A stretch of DNA of 64,000 nt, taken from positions 186,001 through 250,000 of the forward strand of contig NZ_JAKSDZ010000003.1 of NCBI RefSeq assembly GCF_023509475.1. The letters run 5' to 3'. Both the position numbers and the translations under genes were made by a program. Below, in pieces: positions 26,760 to 35,569 of the stretch (position 1 is the first letter of the stretch; each line of letters begins with the position of its first letter). Source of the DNA: Aestuariirhabdus haliotis. GTDB taxonomy: Bacteria > Pseudomonadota > Gammaproteobacteria > Pseudomonadales > Aestuariirhabdaceae. The notes under the pieces were generated by a model that was not told the DNA's origin, made no database searches, and saw only the letters and a list, made by a program, of their open reading frames with translations.

Positions 26760-26917
26760 ATGATTCAAGCAATTACTGTGTCACGCTTTCAGCAAGGAAT
26801 GATAAGAAGGGCTCACCAAACGCATCCAGGATAATCCCGTCGACAATATTCCCATGCACTCAACGGAAGGCGCCGCATAACTGATTGGACTAAAAATTCA
26901 ACAGATCTATAAGAGTA

Positions 26918-27271
26918 CTAGCAAATCAGCTCTGCACGTTTTGCCAACTCATCGTGTATCTGCATCAAACGCACTTTCGCATCATCACTGAGACTTTCTT
27001 CGTCGGGAGATTGAGCCGCAAGATCAGCCTGATTTTGCACCTCCCGACAGGCAACCCGAGCCTCTTCTATCCAGGGATCGTAGTCCACCGGAACAGATAA
27101 ATAGGTTACCCACAGCAAGGTGTCTACCCGCCCATTAACTTTTGCTTTTATCAGGCCCAAAACTTGCTGGCGGCTTAGTTTTCGACGGGCTCGCGATGAC
27201 AGATAAAGAGACAAATAGCAGAGCAGAATCACCCCTACGGTTAACGCAACTGTGATAAGGATGAGCGCCAT
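26918..27271 (-). CDS. Small membrane-anchored protein, unknown
   Basis: A 117-residue protein with one N-terminal membrane span (LILITVALTVGVILLCYLSL, residues 3-22) and a charged, mostly helical cytoplasmic part. I do not recognise a family. Its start overlaps the stop of the J-domain gene by one base, so it is the last member of a VWA / J-domain / membrane-protein operon and probably works with them. Confidence 0.7.
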   Translation of the reverse strand: MALILITVALTVGVILLCYLSLYLSSRARRKLSRQQVLGLIKAKVNGRVDTLLWVTYLSVPVDYDPWIEEARVACREVQNQADLAAQSPDEESLSDDAKVRLMQIHDELAKRAELIC

Positions 27272-27987
27272 CAGGATACCTTCTGCAACAACAGCGATCT
27301 GGCTTCATTCAATCGCGCCGCCAGATAAGCACTGCCTCCCTTATCAGGATGAACTTTGGATATTAAGCGCCTGTGTGCCTCAATGATCTGCTCGCGACTG
27401 GCACCGGGGTTCAAACCCAGAATTTGGTACGCTTTCTCCTCATCCAAAGACGACTCCGAGCCCTTGCCCGACTGATTGCATTGTTGGTACTCATCCCACT
27501 GAGCACTGCGCATTTTGACCAGATAACCCTGAAGCAGGTTTCGAGTGTCTTGCTGGGCTGGGGGGCAATACTCGTAAAGTCTCAGAATGGACTCAAAATC
27601 GAGCTCACTGAGCATTTTCCCTGCAAATTGGCCCGTCAGAATTTCGCCATCCATCTCCCCACTTTGCTGGTCGAGGGTCATTCGTAAGCCCTCTGTTACC
27701 ACTTCGGAGACCCCGGACGTCGCTTTCGATTGTTTCCGTTTACGCCAGAGCGCCTTAAAAATCGGTAAAAAGCGCAGCAGGGGCAATAGACGTCGGGCAA
27801 ATGGCAGCAAAGCCGCAAAGAAGGCAATCAAGACGGCTCCCTTGCCGGTAACCAAAAGGTAAACAGCGGTAACAGTCAGCGCCGCGATAACCACCATCAG
27901 GAAGAAAGAGCGGCGTTTTGCCGGAGACTGGAACGCCAGCCAGCAACCGACACCGGCAACGATCAAACTCAACAAGACGTATTGCAT
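27271..27987 (-). CDS. Membrane-anchored J-domain (DnaJ-like) protein
   Basis: 238 residues. Two or three hydrophobic segments lie in residues 1-80, followed by a basic linker. The last 60 residues are a J-domain: AYQILGLNPGASREQIIEAHRRLISKVHPDKGGS, containing the HPD tripeptide (about 215-217) needed to stimulate DnaK. The C-terminal position of the J-domain resembles DjlA-like and TIM14-like proteins rather than DnaJ. It would recruit DnaK to the membrane. The gene lies two bases after the VWA gene and overlaps the small membrane protein gene by one base. Confidence 0.85.
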   Translation of the reverse strand: MQYVLLSLIVAGVGCWLAFQSPAKRRSFFLMVVIAALTVTAVYLLVTGKGAVLIAFFAALLPFARRLLPLLRFLPIFKALWRKRKQSKATSGVSEVVTEGLRMTLDQQSGEMDGEILTGQFAGKMLSELDFESILRLYEYCPPAQQDTRNLLQGYLVKMRSAQWDEYQQCNQSGKGSESSLDEEKAYQILGLNPGASREQIIEAHRRLISKVHPDKGGSAYLAARLNEARSLLLQKVS

Positions 27988-27989
27988 GC

Positions 27990-28697
27990 CTAGCGCTCCA
28001 ACTGCTGCTTTATCAACTTAACTTGTTCGCAATGCTGTCCCGCTAACTTTTCCAAGGCAGGGATGCCACCAATACTGAAAGCGGCAACGGCACTCAGGAG
28101 AGATTCCAGTGCTGATGCACTGTTAAGATTAAAAGGGGCATAGGCGCCGCCGCTGATTCTTGCAATTTGCCTGAAGGCGGCCGAAGCAACGACATCATGG
28201 CCTTCATGAAAAACAAAAACCGGTGTCCCACAAATTTTGAGCTGACCGGCCAGGTCACACAATAGATCGACAGGCTCTTCAACACAGTCGCCGATAAACA
28301 CGAGCCCTTGCACAGGCTGGTTTCTGGACTCATCCAAAGCGTGCTGTAAAACTCTGGCAATCTGGGTCTGCCCCCCGAGGCAACGCACCCCCTCCATCAC
28401 CTCTAACAAGCCCTTGGAATCACTCATCCAGCGTGACCCCTTAAACTGATGATAGCCACGGTAATAACAGAGCTGCACATACAACTCCCCCAAAGCACGG
28501 GTGTTAGCAAACATCTGGGATTGAATATGGGAAGCCCGATCCCATGTTGGTTCGCGACTTGCGGTAGCGTCGAGGGCAAAGATCAAACGTCCCCGACAGG
28601 AGGAGGATAGCAGCGGTAAGGAATCAGACCGCTGTAAAAACCGCTCTATTTCCGTTGAGCTGGAATGCGGCTTCAATGCTTTTGACCGACCACCCAT
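27990..28697 (-). CDS. VWA-like domain protein
   Basis: A 235-residue soluble protein that appears to be a single von Willebrand factor A domain. The metal-ion-dependent adhesion site begins at FALDATASRE (about 40-49), where the usual D-x-S-x-S reads D-A-T-A-S. GGQTQIARVL near 113-122 is a plausible MIDAS threonine loop and FIGDCVEEP near 138-146 the third part. It probably binds a protein partner through a divalent metal. First gene of the three-gene operon with the J-domain and small membrane proteins. Confidence 0.75.
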   Translation of the reverse strand: MGGRSKALKPHSSSTEIERFLQRSDSLPLLSSSCRGRLIFALDATASREPTWDRASHIQSQMFANTRALGELYVQLCYYRGYHQFKGSRWMSDSKGLLEVMEGVRCLGGQTQIARVLQHALDESRNQPVQGLVFIGDCVEEPVDLLCDLAGQLKICGTPVFVFHEGHDVVASAAFRQIARISGGAYAPFNLNSASALESLLSAVAAFSIGGIPALEKLAGQHCEQVKLIKQQLER

Positions 28698-28805
28698 ATC
28701 CCTGTTGCTTTCCCTCGGCTTCTTTAGGGTCCAGTATAAACCCAGAAAAGAGGAGGGAAAACGTCCTTGTAAAGATAGTCAGCCGGAGAGTACTCCCAAG
28801 AGGGA

Positions 28806-29243
28806 TCAAGCGACCTTTTGAGTCTCAGCTTCTTCGGCTTCGGCCTGGGATTGAAGCTGTTCCAGCTCAGATTTAGCCTTCTTTAGCTGGTCATTCAACT
28901 GCTTGTTTTTGCTCTTCTGAGCATTGAGATCAGCAGTCAAACCGCGATTTTGCTCTTGCTGGCGCTTATTTTGCTTTTTCAAACGCTCAGGGTTTAATGC
29001 GCGCAACACCTTTACTTCATCTTCCAAAGTTTTCAAGCGCGTCTGGGCGTCACGTTTCTCGCTTTTGAGATTCTCTGTAGCGCGCTCGGCTTGCTGTTGG
29101 GCGGCTTCTAGCTGTGCTGTCAAATCGGCAACCAGGGCGTTATGCTTTTCTGTAATTTCGAGCAACGCCACAAGACGACTTTGCTCCATGGCTTCAAACT
29201 CTTCCTGCTTGACGAAACGCCCGCCCATGCTCAATTTGGACAT
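28806..29243 (-). CDS. Coiled-coil protein, unknown
   Basis: A 145-residue protein that is almost entirely helical heptad repeat from residue 20 to the end, rich in Gln, Lys, Glu and Leu, with no membrane segment and no Cys. GGAG lies eight bases before the ATG. No family is recognised with confidence. It is separated from the VWA operon by 108 bases on the same strand and may be transcribed with it. A structural or scaffolding role is likely from composition only. Confidence 0.7.
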   Translation of the reverse strand: MSKLSMGGRFVKQEEFEAMEQSRLVALLEITEKHNALVADLTAQLEAAQQQAERATENLKSEKRDAQTRLKTLEDEVKVLRALNPERLKKQNKRQQEQNRGLTADLNAQKSKNKQLNDQLKKAKSELEQLQSQAEAEEAETQKVA

Positions 29244-29327
29244 ATATTGATCTCCGCTGATAAAAAAGAGCGCGTATTATACGGAAATCATTCGGGTGAT
29301 TGAACCATTATCCGCTTCGCATTATAC

Positions 29328-30011
29328 CTACTGAAGAAATGCTATAACCCGCTTTGAGGAATCTTCGCAATAATTGGCCTGCAGCTGGTCAGCATATTCT
29401 TGCAACGACAAACGCTCCCACCCCTCCCCCTGGACCTGAGTCAGGGTCATGGACAACAACTCTGGATCGGCTACGGCCAACATCTCGTCACCCAATTGGC
29501 ATATACGTGCAAACAAATCTTCCCGGTATGCGGCCCCCGGAGCACATTCTTGCACTAGCTTTATGTGGCCTTGAATTAATAATCTGTTGCTGCGGGTAAG
29601 TATGTAATTATCATTATTTTCAGAAAGATAGGACTGCTTTTTAATTAAGCCTTTAAGATGTGTTTTCCAATAATGGCAACTCGATCCCAGTGGTTTTGAG
29701 TGGGGATTCATCACCACCGAGTCCACAGAATTATTTGCTGTAGCTACCGGTTGCCTGCTGGAAAAGCCAGAGGATGTTGTTATGTCATCCTGACCTGTAA
29801 TCGGAGCGACTGATTGAGGTTCAAGGAAGAGTGGCTCAGCGCTGGAAGATTTATCGGATACTGAAGGCCGGTTTGACAGAATGGGATTTGAAAGCTTCAT
29901 ATCGACCTCTTCATGCTTCAAGGATGAATCACGAGAGGATATCGATGAAACGCTGGCATAGAGGCCGATCAACAGCAAACCAGCGAAGGGTAGCAGTGGT
30001 GCGTTGCGCAT
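29328..30011 (-). CDS. Hypothetical exported or membrane-anchored protein
   Basis: A 227-residue protein that I do not recognise. Residues 4-23 (APLLPFAGLLLIGLYASVSS) are a membrane anchor or signal peptide. A Ser-rich low-complexity linker follows to about residue 105, then a folded-looking C-terminal domain with three Cys (CHYWKTHL near 112, QECAPGAAYRE near 154, ARICQLGDE near 168) and a fourth near the end (NYCEDSS). The Cys may form periplasmic disulfides. It is monocistronic by position. An alternative start inside the first 40 residues cannot be excluded. Confidence 0.6.
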   Translation of the reverse strand: MRNAPLLPFAGLLLIGLYASVSSISSRDSSLKHEEVDMKLSNPILSNRPSVSDKSSSAEPLFLEPQSVAPITGQDDITTSSGFSSRQPVATANNSVDSVVMNPHSKPLGSSCHYWKTHLKGLIKKQSYLSENNDNYILTRSNRLLIQGHIKLVQECAPGAAYREDLFARICQLGDEMLAVADPELLSMTLTQVQGEGWERLSLQEYADQLQANYCEDSSKRVIAFLQ

Positions 30012-30158
30012 AACCCTGTAACAGTTGCGGCTTTATCAATCAGAATAGCAGGTTAAATATTAACCAGCCCACTGACGGCTCTACTCAACTGGATTTACCA
30101 GAGTAATGACAACCTGCTATACGTTTAACCTGGGACGATAGCGGTACACAATAATGAT

Positions 30159-31535
30159 TCAGCACTCGACAACGTTGACCGCAAGCCCCCCTTGGGAGGT
30201 TTCCTTATACTTGCTCTGCATATCAATTCCGGTCTGTCGCATGGTTTCGATGACAGAATCAAGAGCGACGCGGTGCTGCCCATCGCCACGGAGTGCCAGA
30301 CGAGCAGCATTAATAGCCTTGATGGCACCCATGGTATTGCGCTCGATACAGGGCACCTGCACCAACCCGCCTATGGGATCGCAAGTCATACCCAGATTAT
30401 GCTCCATGCCAATTTCTGCGGCATTTTCGACCTGCTCACAACTTCCTCCCATTACTGCCGCTAACGCTCCGGCGGCCATGGAACAGGCCACTCCGATCTC
30501 TCCCTGACAGCCCACCTCGGCTGCCGAGATAGAGGCATTGTGCTTATAGAGCATACCAATGGCCGCAGCCGTTGCCAGGAAGTCGCGCATTCCTTGCTGG
30601 TTGGCGCCGTGCATAAACCGCATGTAATAGGCCAACACTGCCGGAATAACCCCTGCCGCACCGTTGGTCGGGGCGGTGACAACACGACCACCGGCGGCAT
30701 TTTCTTCGTTGACCGCCAGCGCATACAGGCTTACCCAATCCATCGCCGTCAATGGGTCGCGTAACGCGGCCTCCGGTTTGGCTTTCAACTCTTCCGCCAG
30801 GCGATGAGCTCGCCGGCGAATGCCCAGACCTCCAGGTAGTGTTCCTTCGAGACTGCATCCCCGCTCGATACTGCTTTCCATAACTTCCCAGATACGATCG
30901 AGTAACTGGAAAACGGTTTGCTCATTACCCTGAATCGCCAACTCATTCCCCAGCATCAATTGGGAAATACTCAAGGAATGTTGCTGACAGGTATCCAATA
31001 GCTGTTTGGCGGTTGTGAAAGGATAAGGGACCTTGGAGCCCGATGCGTCCAGAGCAACGGCCTCAACCTTATCCTCCTCGACGATAAAACCACCACCAAC
31101 CGAGAAATATTCACGTCGGACCAATTGGTGCGAGCCAGCATAGGCGATGGCACAAAGACCATTGGGGTGCCGGGACAATACCTCGTCGTTATGAAAAAAA
31201 ATCTCGCTATCGGGATTGAAGTCGATGGCACAACTGGCCAGCGCCAAACGCCCAGTGCTCTGTACCTGCTCTACGATCGCTTGCGCTTCTTCCGGCAAAA
31301 CCCGGTCAGGACGACATCCAGACAAGCCCAACACCACCGCCTTGTCGGTGCCATGCCCCTTCCCGGTTAAAGCTAGCGAACCATAGAGGTGGACTTCTAC
31401 TCGATCCAGCTCATCTAGATGACCTTCGACACTCAAACACTTGAGAAAGCGGAACATAGCCCACATTGGACCCACCGTATGTGAGCTGGACGGGCCAATA
31501 CCTATTTTGAACAGATCAAAAATACTCAGCTGCAT
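30159..31535 (-). CDS. sdaA: L-serine ammonia-lyase (iron-sulfur type)
   Basis: Converts L-serine to pyruvate and ammonia in the cytoplasm using a 4Fe-4S cluster. The 458 residues equal the single-chain proteobacterial enzyme. The N-terminal domain begins [20 protein letters not shown]. The catalytic C-terminal domain has the cluster cysteines in [15 protein letters not shown] (about 343-357) and [18 protein letters not shown] (about 383-400), and [12 protein letters not shown] is the conserved substrate loop. It is followed on the same strand by nothing closely spaced, and its upstream neighbour is pepD, which also releases free amino acids. Confidence 0.96.
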   Translation of the reverse strand: MQLSIFDLFKIGIGPSSSHTVGPMWAMFRFLKCLSVEGHLDELDRVEVHLYGSLALTGKGHGTDKAVVLGLSGCRPDRVLPEEAQAIVEQVQSTGRLALASCAIDFNPDSEIFFHNDEVLSRHPNGLCAIAYAGSHQLVRREYFSVGGGFIVEEDKVEAVALDASGSKVPYPFTTAKQLLDTCQQHSLSISQLMLGNELAIQGNEQTVFQLLDRIWEVMESSIERGCSLEGTLPGGLGIRRRAHRLAEELKAKPEAALRDPLTAMDWVSLYALAVNEENAAGGRVVTAPTNGAAGVIPAVLAYYMRFMHGANQQGMRDFLATAAAIGMLYKHNASISAAEVGCQGEIGVACSMAAGALAAVMGGSCEQVENAAEIGMEHNLGMTCDPIGGLVQVPCIERNTMGAIKAINAARLALRGDGQHRVALDSVIETMRQTGIDMQSKYKETSQGGLAVNVVEC

Positions 31536-31583
31536 GATATCCGCCCGCGTCCTTGTTATGACGACATTAAATAGAGTGTAGCC

Positions 31584-33050
31584 CTAGTTGGAACGGGATT
31601 CAGGAACCTCTCTCAACGCTGCGCTGAGCAGCTGCCAAAAGCGATCTACCGTTTTAATCTCGACCTTTTCATCCGGTGAATGGGGGAAACGAATGGTAGG
31701 TCCAAAGGAGATCATATCCCAACGTGGATAGGTTCCTCCCAGCAAACCGCATTCGAGCCCGGCATGGATGACTTTAATTTCAGGGTCCTGATCAAACAGG
31801 CGCTGGTAGGTCTTGCGCATGACACCGAGAATGGGCGAATTCATATTCGGGGTCCAACCGGGAGAAGGCGCTTCGAAACGCGACTCGGCACCTGTCAAAG
31901 CGAAGGCATCCCGGATAGTTTCCGCCAGTTCATCCATTGCACTATCAACCGCACTGCGAGCCATACACTCGACTTTGATGTTACCGTTAGCGATATGAAC
32001 TACCGCTAGATTGTTCGAGGTCTCAACCACTCCCGGAACGCTATCACTCATGCGCTGAACACCTATCGGGCAACAGGCCAAAAGCGCCAGCCAATCGCGC
32101 TGTGTGGCTTGAGGCATCACCAGGTTCAGCGGAGTTACTTCCTTGACCGAAATAGAAAGATCACCTTCCACGGCAGCCAATTCCGCTTGCACGATAGCCT
32201 TTACTTCCTCAGCAATTTCACGCAAACGTTCAGCGTTCGCTGCAGGCACGACAACATTAGCGAAAGCTTCCCGAGGAATGGCGTTGCGTAAGCTACCGCC
32301 CTTCAGGCTGCTGATGGACATACCAAGCTCACCGGTGCCGCGTTTGAGGAGTCGCGCCATAACGCGGTTGGCATTGCCGCGGCCGAGGTGGATATCACAG
32401 CCCGAATGCCCACCCTTCAAACCGCTGACAAAAATTTCAAAACTCTTGCTGTTTTCTTCCGGTTTCACCTCTTCGTACTGTGCCGTTGAAACAATGTCGA
32501 CACAGCCGGCACAGCCAACAAAGAGCTCACCTTCATCTTCTGAATCCAGATTGAAGAGAATCTCACCATCCAAGGTATCAGCACCTAATCCCTCTGCCCC
32601 ACTCATTGAGCTTTCTTCTTCAATGGTGAACAGCGCCTCAACAGGACCATGCTGAAGCTCATTGGACGCCAGTACCGCCATGATGGCTGCAACCCCAATG
32701 CCATTATCGGCACCTAAAGTCGTACCATCGGCTCGCACCCAATCCCCATCTATAAACGGACTGATAGGGTCCTTACTGAAATCGTGATTACTGTCATTGT
32801 TTTTCTGCGGCACCATATCCAGATGGCTCTGCAAAACCACGCCAGCGCGGTTTTCATACCCAGCCGTCGCAGGCTTTTTAACAATGAGATTCCCGGCCGA
32901 ATCGACCAGATATTGCAAACCTAGTGATTGAGCAAAATCTATGATCAGTTGGCGCACTGCAGCCTCTTCACCAGAAGGCCGAGGCACCCCACAGAGTTGC
33001 GAGAAATAATTCCATAGCGGCTGCGGTTGTAAACTGTCGATAGCACTCAT
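31584..33050 (-). CDS. pepD: Aminoacyl-histidine dipeptidase (peptidase D, M20 family)
   Basis: A cytoplasmic zinc dipeptidase of 488 residues that cleaves Xaa-His and other dipeptides. M20 landmarks are VVLQSHLDMVPQKN near 72-85 (first metal His and the Asp), TTLGADNGIGVAAIMAVLA near 114-132 (bridging Asp), and TIEEESSMSGAEGL near 145-158 (catalytic Glu pair). LGRGNANRVMARLL marks the lid domain. It probably shares regulation with nothing nearby, since a 377-base gap precedes it. Confidence 0.95.
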   Translation of the reverse strand: MSAIDSLQPQPLWNYFSQLCGVPRPSGEEAAVRQLIIDFAQSLGLQYLVDSAGNLIVKKPATAGYENRAGVVLQSHLDMVPQKNNDSNHDFSKDPISPFIDGDWVRADGTTLGADNGIGVAAIMAVLASNELQHGPVEALFTIEEESSMSGAEGLGADTLDGEILFNLDSEDEGELFVGCAGCVDIVSTAQYEEVKPEENSKSFEIFVSGLKGGHSGCDIHLGRGNANRVMARLLKRGTGELGMSISSLKGGSLRNAIPREAFANVVVPAANAERLREIAEEVKAIVQAELAAVEGDLSISVKEVTPLNLVMPQATQRDWLALLACCPIGVQRMSDSVPGVVETSNNLAVVHIANGNIKVECMARSAVDSAMDELAETIRDAFALTGAESRFEAPSPGWTPNMNSPILGVMRKTYQRLFDQDPEIKVIHAGLECGLLGGTYPRWDMISFGPTIRFPHSPDEKVEIKTVDRFWQLLSAALREVPESRSN

Positions 33051-33427
33051 ACTCAGTTCCTGTAATCATTAAAATAGGAATCATTGACCCAATCGGGCAT
33101 GACTTGATTGAGTTATAGCACTGAAACCCAGGCAGCGAACTAAGTAAAGATACCTAATCCCCCTCATGGTTATGGCCCCTTGCCAGCGAAACCCAGCGCT
33201 ACTTGCCGATCAGAAGACAACCCCCTACCGTCAAGCAAATACCGTTAAAGTGATCAATCGAATGCAAGCTATGCATTAATCATCTAACAGAAACCGCCCC
33301 CCTTCCCTATAATCGATTAAGGCACTTTTTGGTCAAAATATTGGGCTAAACAAGGAATGCTAGCCACAGTTTTAAGAGTGCCATCTAAGCCATTGATTTT
33401 AGCTTTGGCAACTGCAGGAGAGAAAGG
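33051..33427. other. Intergenic region between pepD and a hypothetical gene
   Basis: 377 bases with divergent genes on either side, so both promoters should be here. A perfect TATAAT lies at 33308-33313 on the plus strand, but its -35 position (TAACAG at 33285-33290) is weak. AGGAG plus GAAAGG precede the start of the plus-strand gene. I see no convincing RNA gene, repeat or operator. Confidence 0.5.
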
Positions 33428-33868
33428 ATGCTGTTAGTTCGATCCCACGACTGGAATAACCAGTTAGCCTGTTATGGGGTGACAATTTTTCATTGTTCCC
33501 AGGGCAAAACCATTGTACTCACCGAGCTGGATGATAACCCGGGAATGTCAATCACCCAGGCTGCCGAGCGGTATTTACAACACCTCCAGGAAAAAGGCCT
33601 GTGGCATTTTGACGAACTCGATAGCATCTGTTTTGTCGAACACCTACCGGCAATGCGCTACACCAGAGAACACTTTCAGCAAATCGTGCCTCTACTGGAC
33701 CGCAGTAATCGCGTATTCGCCATTAAATGGCACCCTCTTGATGAAACCGCATTGAGAATTGTCTCAGTCACCTTGCAAGGACATATTCCAATCCCCTTGC
33801 GTGACGCCAAAGCCGACACTCAGGTTGACAGCTCGCCACAATCAGAAACGCCCATCGTTGCGGCTTAA
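33428..33868 (+). CDS. Hypothetical protein
   Basis: A 146-residue soluble protein that I do not recognise. It has mixed alpha/beta composition and no membrane segment or signal peptide. The last 25 residues are polar and probably disordered. The start ATG has a strong purine-rich ribosome site (AGGAGAGAAAGG). Its own promoter region and a perfect terminator bracket it as a single-gene unit, which supports it being real. Confidence 0.6.
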   Translation: MLLVRSHDWNNQLACYGVTIFHCSQGKTIVLTELDDNPGMSITQAAERYLQHLQEKGLWHFDELDSICFVEHLPAMRYTREHFQQIVPLLDRSNRVFAIKWHPLDETALRIVSVTLQGHIPIPLRDAKADTQVDSSPQSETPIVAA

Positions 33869-33895
33869 TCATTGAACCATTAAAGTCTCAATAGA

Positions 33896-33939
33896 CAATA
33901 AAAAACGGGGAGGCTGGTTAGCCTCCCCGTTTTTTATTG
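33896..33939. terminator. Bidirectional terminator between the hypothetical gene and asnS
   Basis: A perfect 20-base-pair inverted repeat, 33896-33915 and 33920-33939, with a GGTT loop. The GC core is flanked by A-run and T-run, so it can end transcription from both converging genes. Confidence 0.95.
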
Positions 33940-33957
33940 TTACTCCAAGATCGATAG

Positions 33958-35358
33958 CTAAAAAGGTGCGTGCTTTGGAGTACGCGGAAAGGGTATGGCA
34001 TCGCGAATATTTTCCATACCCGTGATGTAGTTGATCAGACGCTCAAAGCCCAACCCGAAACCACCGTGAGGCACAGTCCCATAGCGACGCAGATCCCGGT
34101 ACCAGGCAAGGTCTTCCAAGGCGATGCCCGCTTCCAGCATTCGACGATCGAGGACATCCAGACGCTCTTCTCGCTGACTACCGCCGATAATTTCGCCAAT
34201 ACCCGGTGCCAGTACATCCATCGCCGCCACCGTGCGGTCATCATCGTTAAGGCGCATATAGAAGGCTTTGATCTCTTTGGGGTAGTTCATCAACACTACC
34301 GGTCGACCGACATGCTCTTCAGCCAGGAAGCGCTCGTGTTCAGACTGTAAATCAAGCCCCCATTTAACCGGGTATTCGAAGCCTTTACCGCAGTTTTCCA
34401 GAATTCGAATCGCTTCCGAATAGTCCATACGTTCGAAGTCAGAATTCACCATATGCTCAAGGCGGGAAATTGCTTGCTTGTCGATGCGCTGCGCGAAAAA
34501 TGCCATATCCTCTTGACGCTCATCCAACACAACCTTGAAAAGATGCTTGAGCAGATTCTCAGCAAGATCGGCACAATCATTCAGGTCGGCAAAGGCAATT
34601 TCGGGCTCAACCATCCAGAACTCTGCCAGGTGGCGGCTGGTGTTGGAGTTTTCTGCCCTGAAGGTCGGTCCGAAGGTGTACACCTTGGACATGGCGAGAC
34701 AATAAGCCTCGACGTTCAGTTGCCCCGATACAGTGAGAAAGCTTTCTTTACCGAAAAAATCTTCTTTAAAATCGATATCGCCTTTGTCATCGCGAGGTAT
34801 GTTCGTCAGATCCAGTGTGCTGACGCGAAATAATTCCCCCGCCCCTTCGCAGTCACTGGCAGTGATAAGTGGTGTATTGATCCACTGGAAGCCCTGCTCA
34901 TAAAAAAAGTTGTGGATCGCGTTGGATACCGTCGTACGAACCCGCGTAATAGCGCCAAAGGCGTTGGTGCGGGGTCTAAGGTGAGCAACGGAGCGGAGGT
35001 ATTCAAAGGTGTGGCGTTTCTTAGCAACCGGATAGGTTTCCGGGTCATCAACCCAGCCAACAACTTCGACCGCACTGGCCTGTATTTCAAAACTCTGCCC
35101 CTGACCCTGGGACTCAACCAGTTCGCCTTCAACAATCACCGAACAACCGGCACTGAGGTGTAAGATCTCAGATTCGTAATTAGCCAGGCTTGACGGAACA
35201 ACCGCTTGTAAAGAATCAAAACTGGAGCCGTCATTGATTGCTACAAAAGAGATTCCCGCTTTGGAATCCCGCCGGGAACGAACCCAACCCTTGATCTGTA
35301 CCGCAGTGCCCACAGCAACCTCGCCCGCCAGCAGTGATTTCGTCGTGTAACTGTTCAT
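33958..35358 (-). CDS. asnS: Asparaginyl-tRNA synthetase
   Basis: Class IIb synthetase charging tRNA-Asn. About 466 residues, the normal length. The N-terminal OB-fold ([24 protein letters not shown]) binds the anticodon. The catalytic core shows motif 2 ([20 protein letters not shown]) and motif 3 ([21 protein letters not shown]) with the C-terminal FPRTP. I prefer the ATG at 35358, and a GTG nine bases upstream is the alternative start. Confidence 0.96.
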   Translation of the reverse strand: MNSYTTKSLLAGEVAVGTAVQIKGWVRSRRDSKAGISFVAINDGSSFDSLQAVVPSSLANYESEILHLSAGCSVIVEGELVESQGQGQSFEIQASAVEVVGWVDDPETYPVAKKRHTFEYLRSVAHLRPRTNAFGAITRVRTTVSNAIHNFFYEQGFQWINTPLITASDCEGAGELFRVSTLDLTNIPRDDKGDIDFKEDFFGKESFLTVSGQLNVEAYCLAMSKVYTFGPTFRAENSNTSRHLAEFWMVEPEIAFADLNDCADLAENLLKHLFKVVLDERQEDMAFFAQRIDKQAISRLEHMVNSDFERMDYSEAIRILENCGKGFEYPVKWGLDLQSEHERFLAEEHVGRPVVLMNYPKEIKAFYMRLNDDDRTVAAMDVLAPGIGEIIGGSQREERLDVLDRRMLEAGIALEDLAWYRDLRRYGTVPHGGFGLGFERLINYITGMENIRDAIPFPRTPKHAPF

Positions 35359-35569
35359 AATCTGCACACACTCAAATTGATGTCAGAGGAATGGACCCTG
35401 AAGATCCTTTAACTGGGCGAAGATTCTAGCATGCTTGCTAGCGCTGTCATCTGCTTTAAACAGATCGGTGTTCTGCCCGCTTGAACTATCATAAGCATTG
35501 CCTCAGTATGTCGCGCCTGCTTCCTGTTGTTTCATACCGGTTACCCTCTTCGACACTCCTTGCACTATC

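Noticed and set aside
26550-26834. Possible 94-codon open frame on the plus strand
   Set aside because: It reads straight through a strong terminator and several RNA hairpins. The composition is not protein-like, so a small RNA explains the region better.
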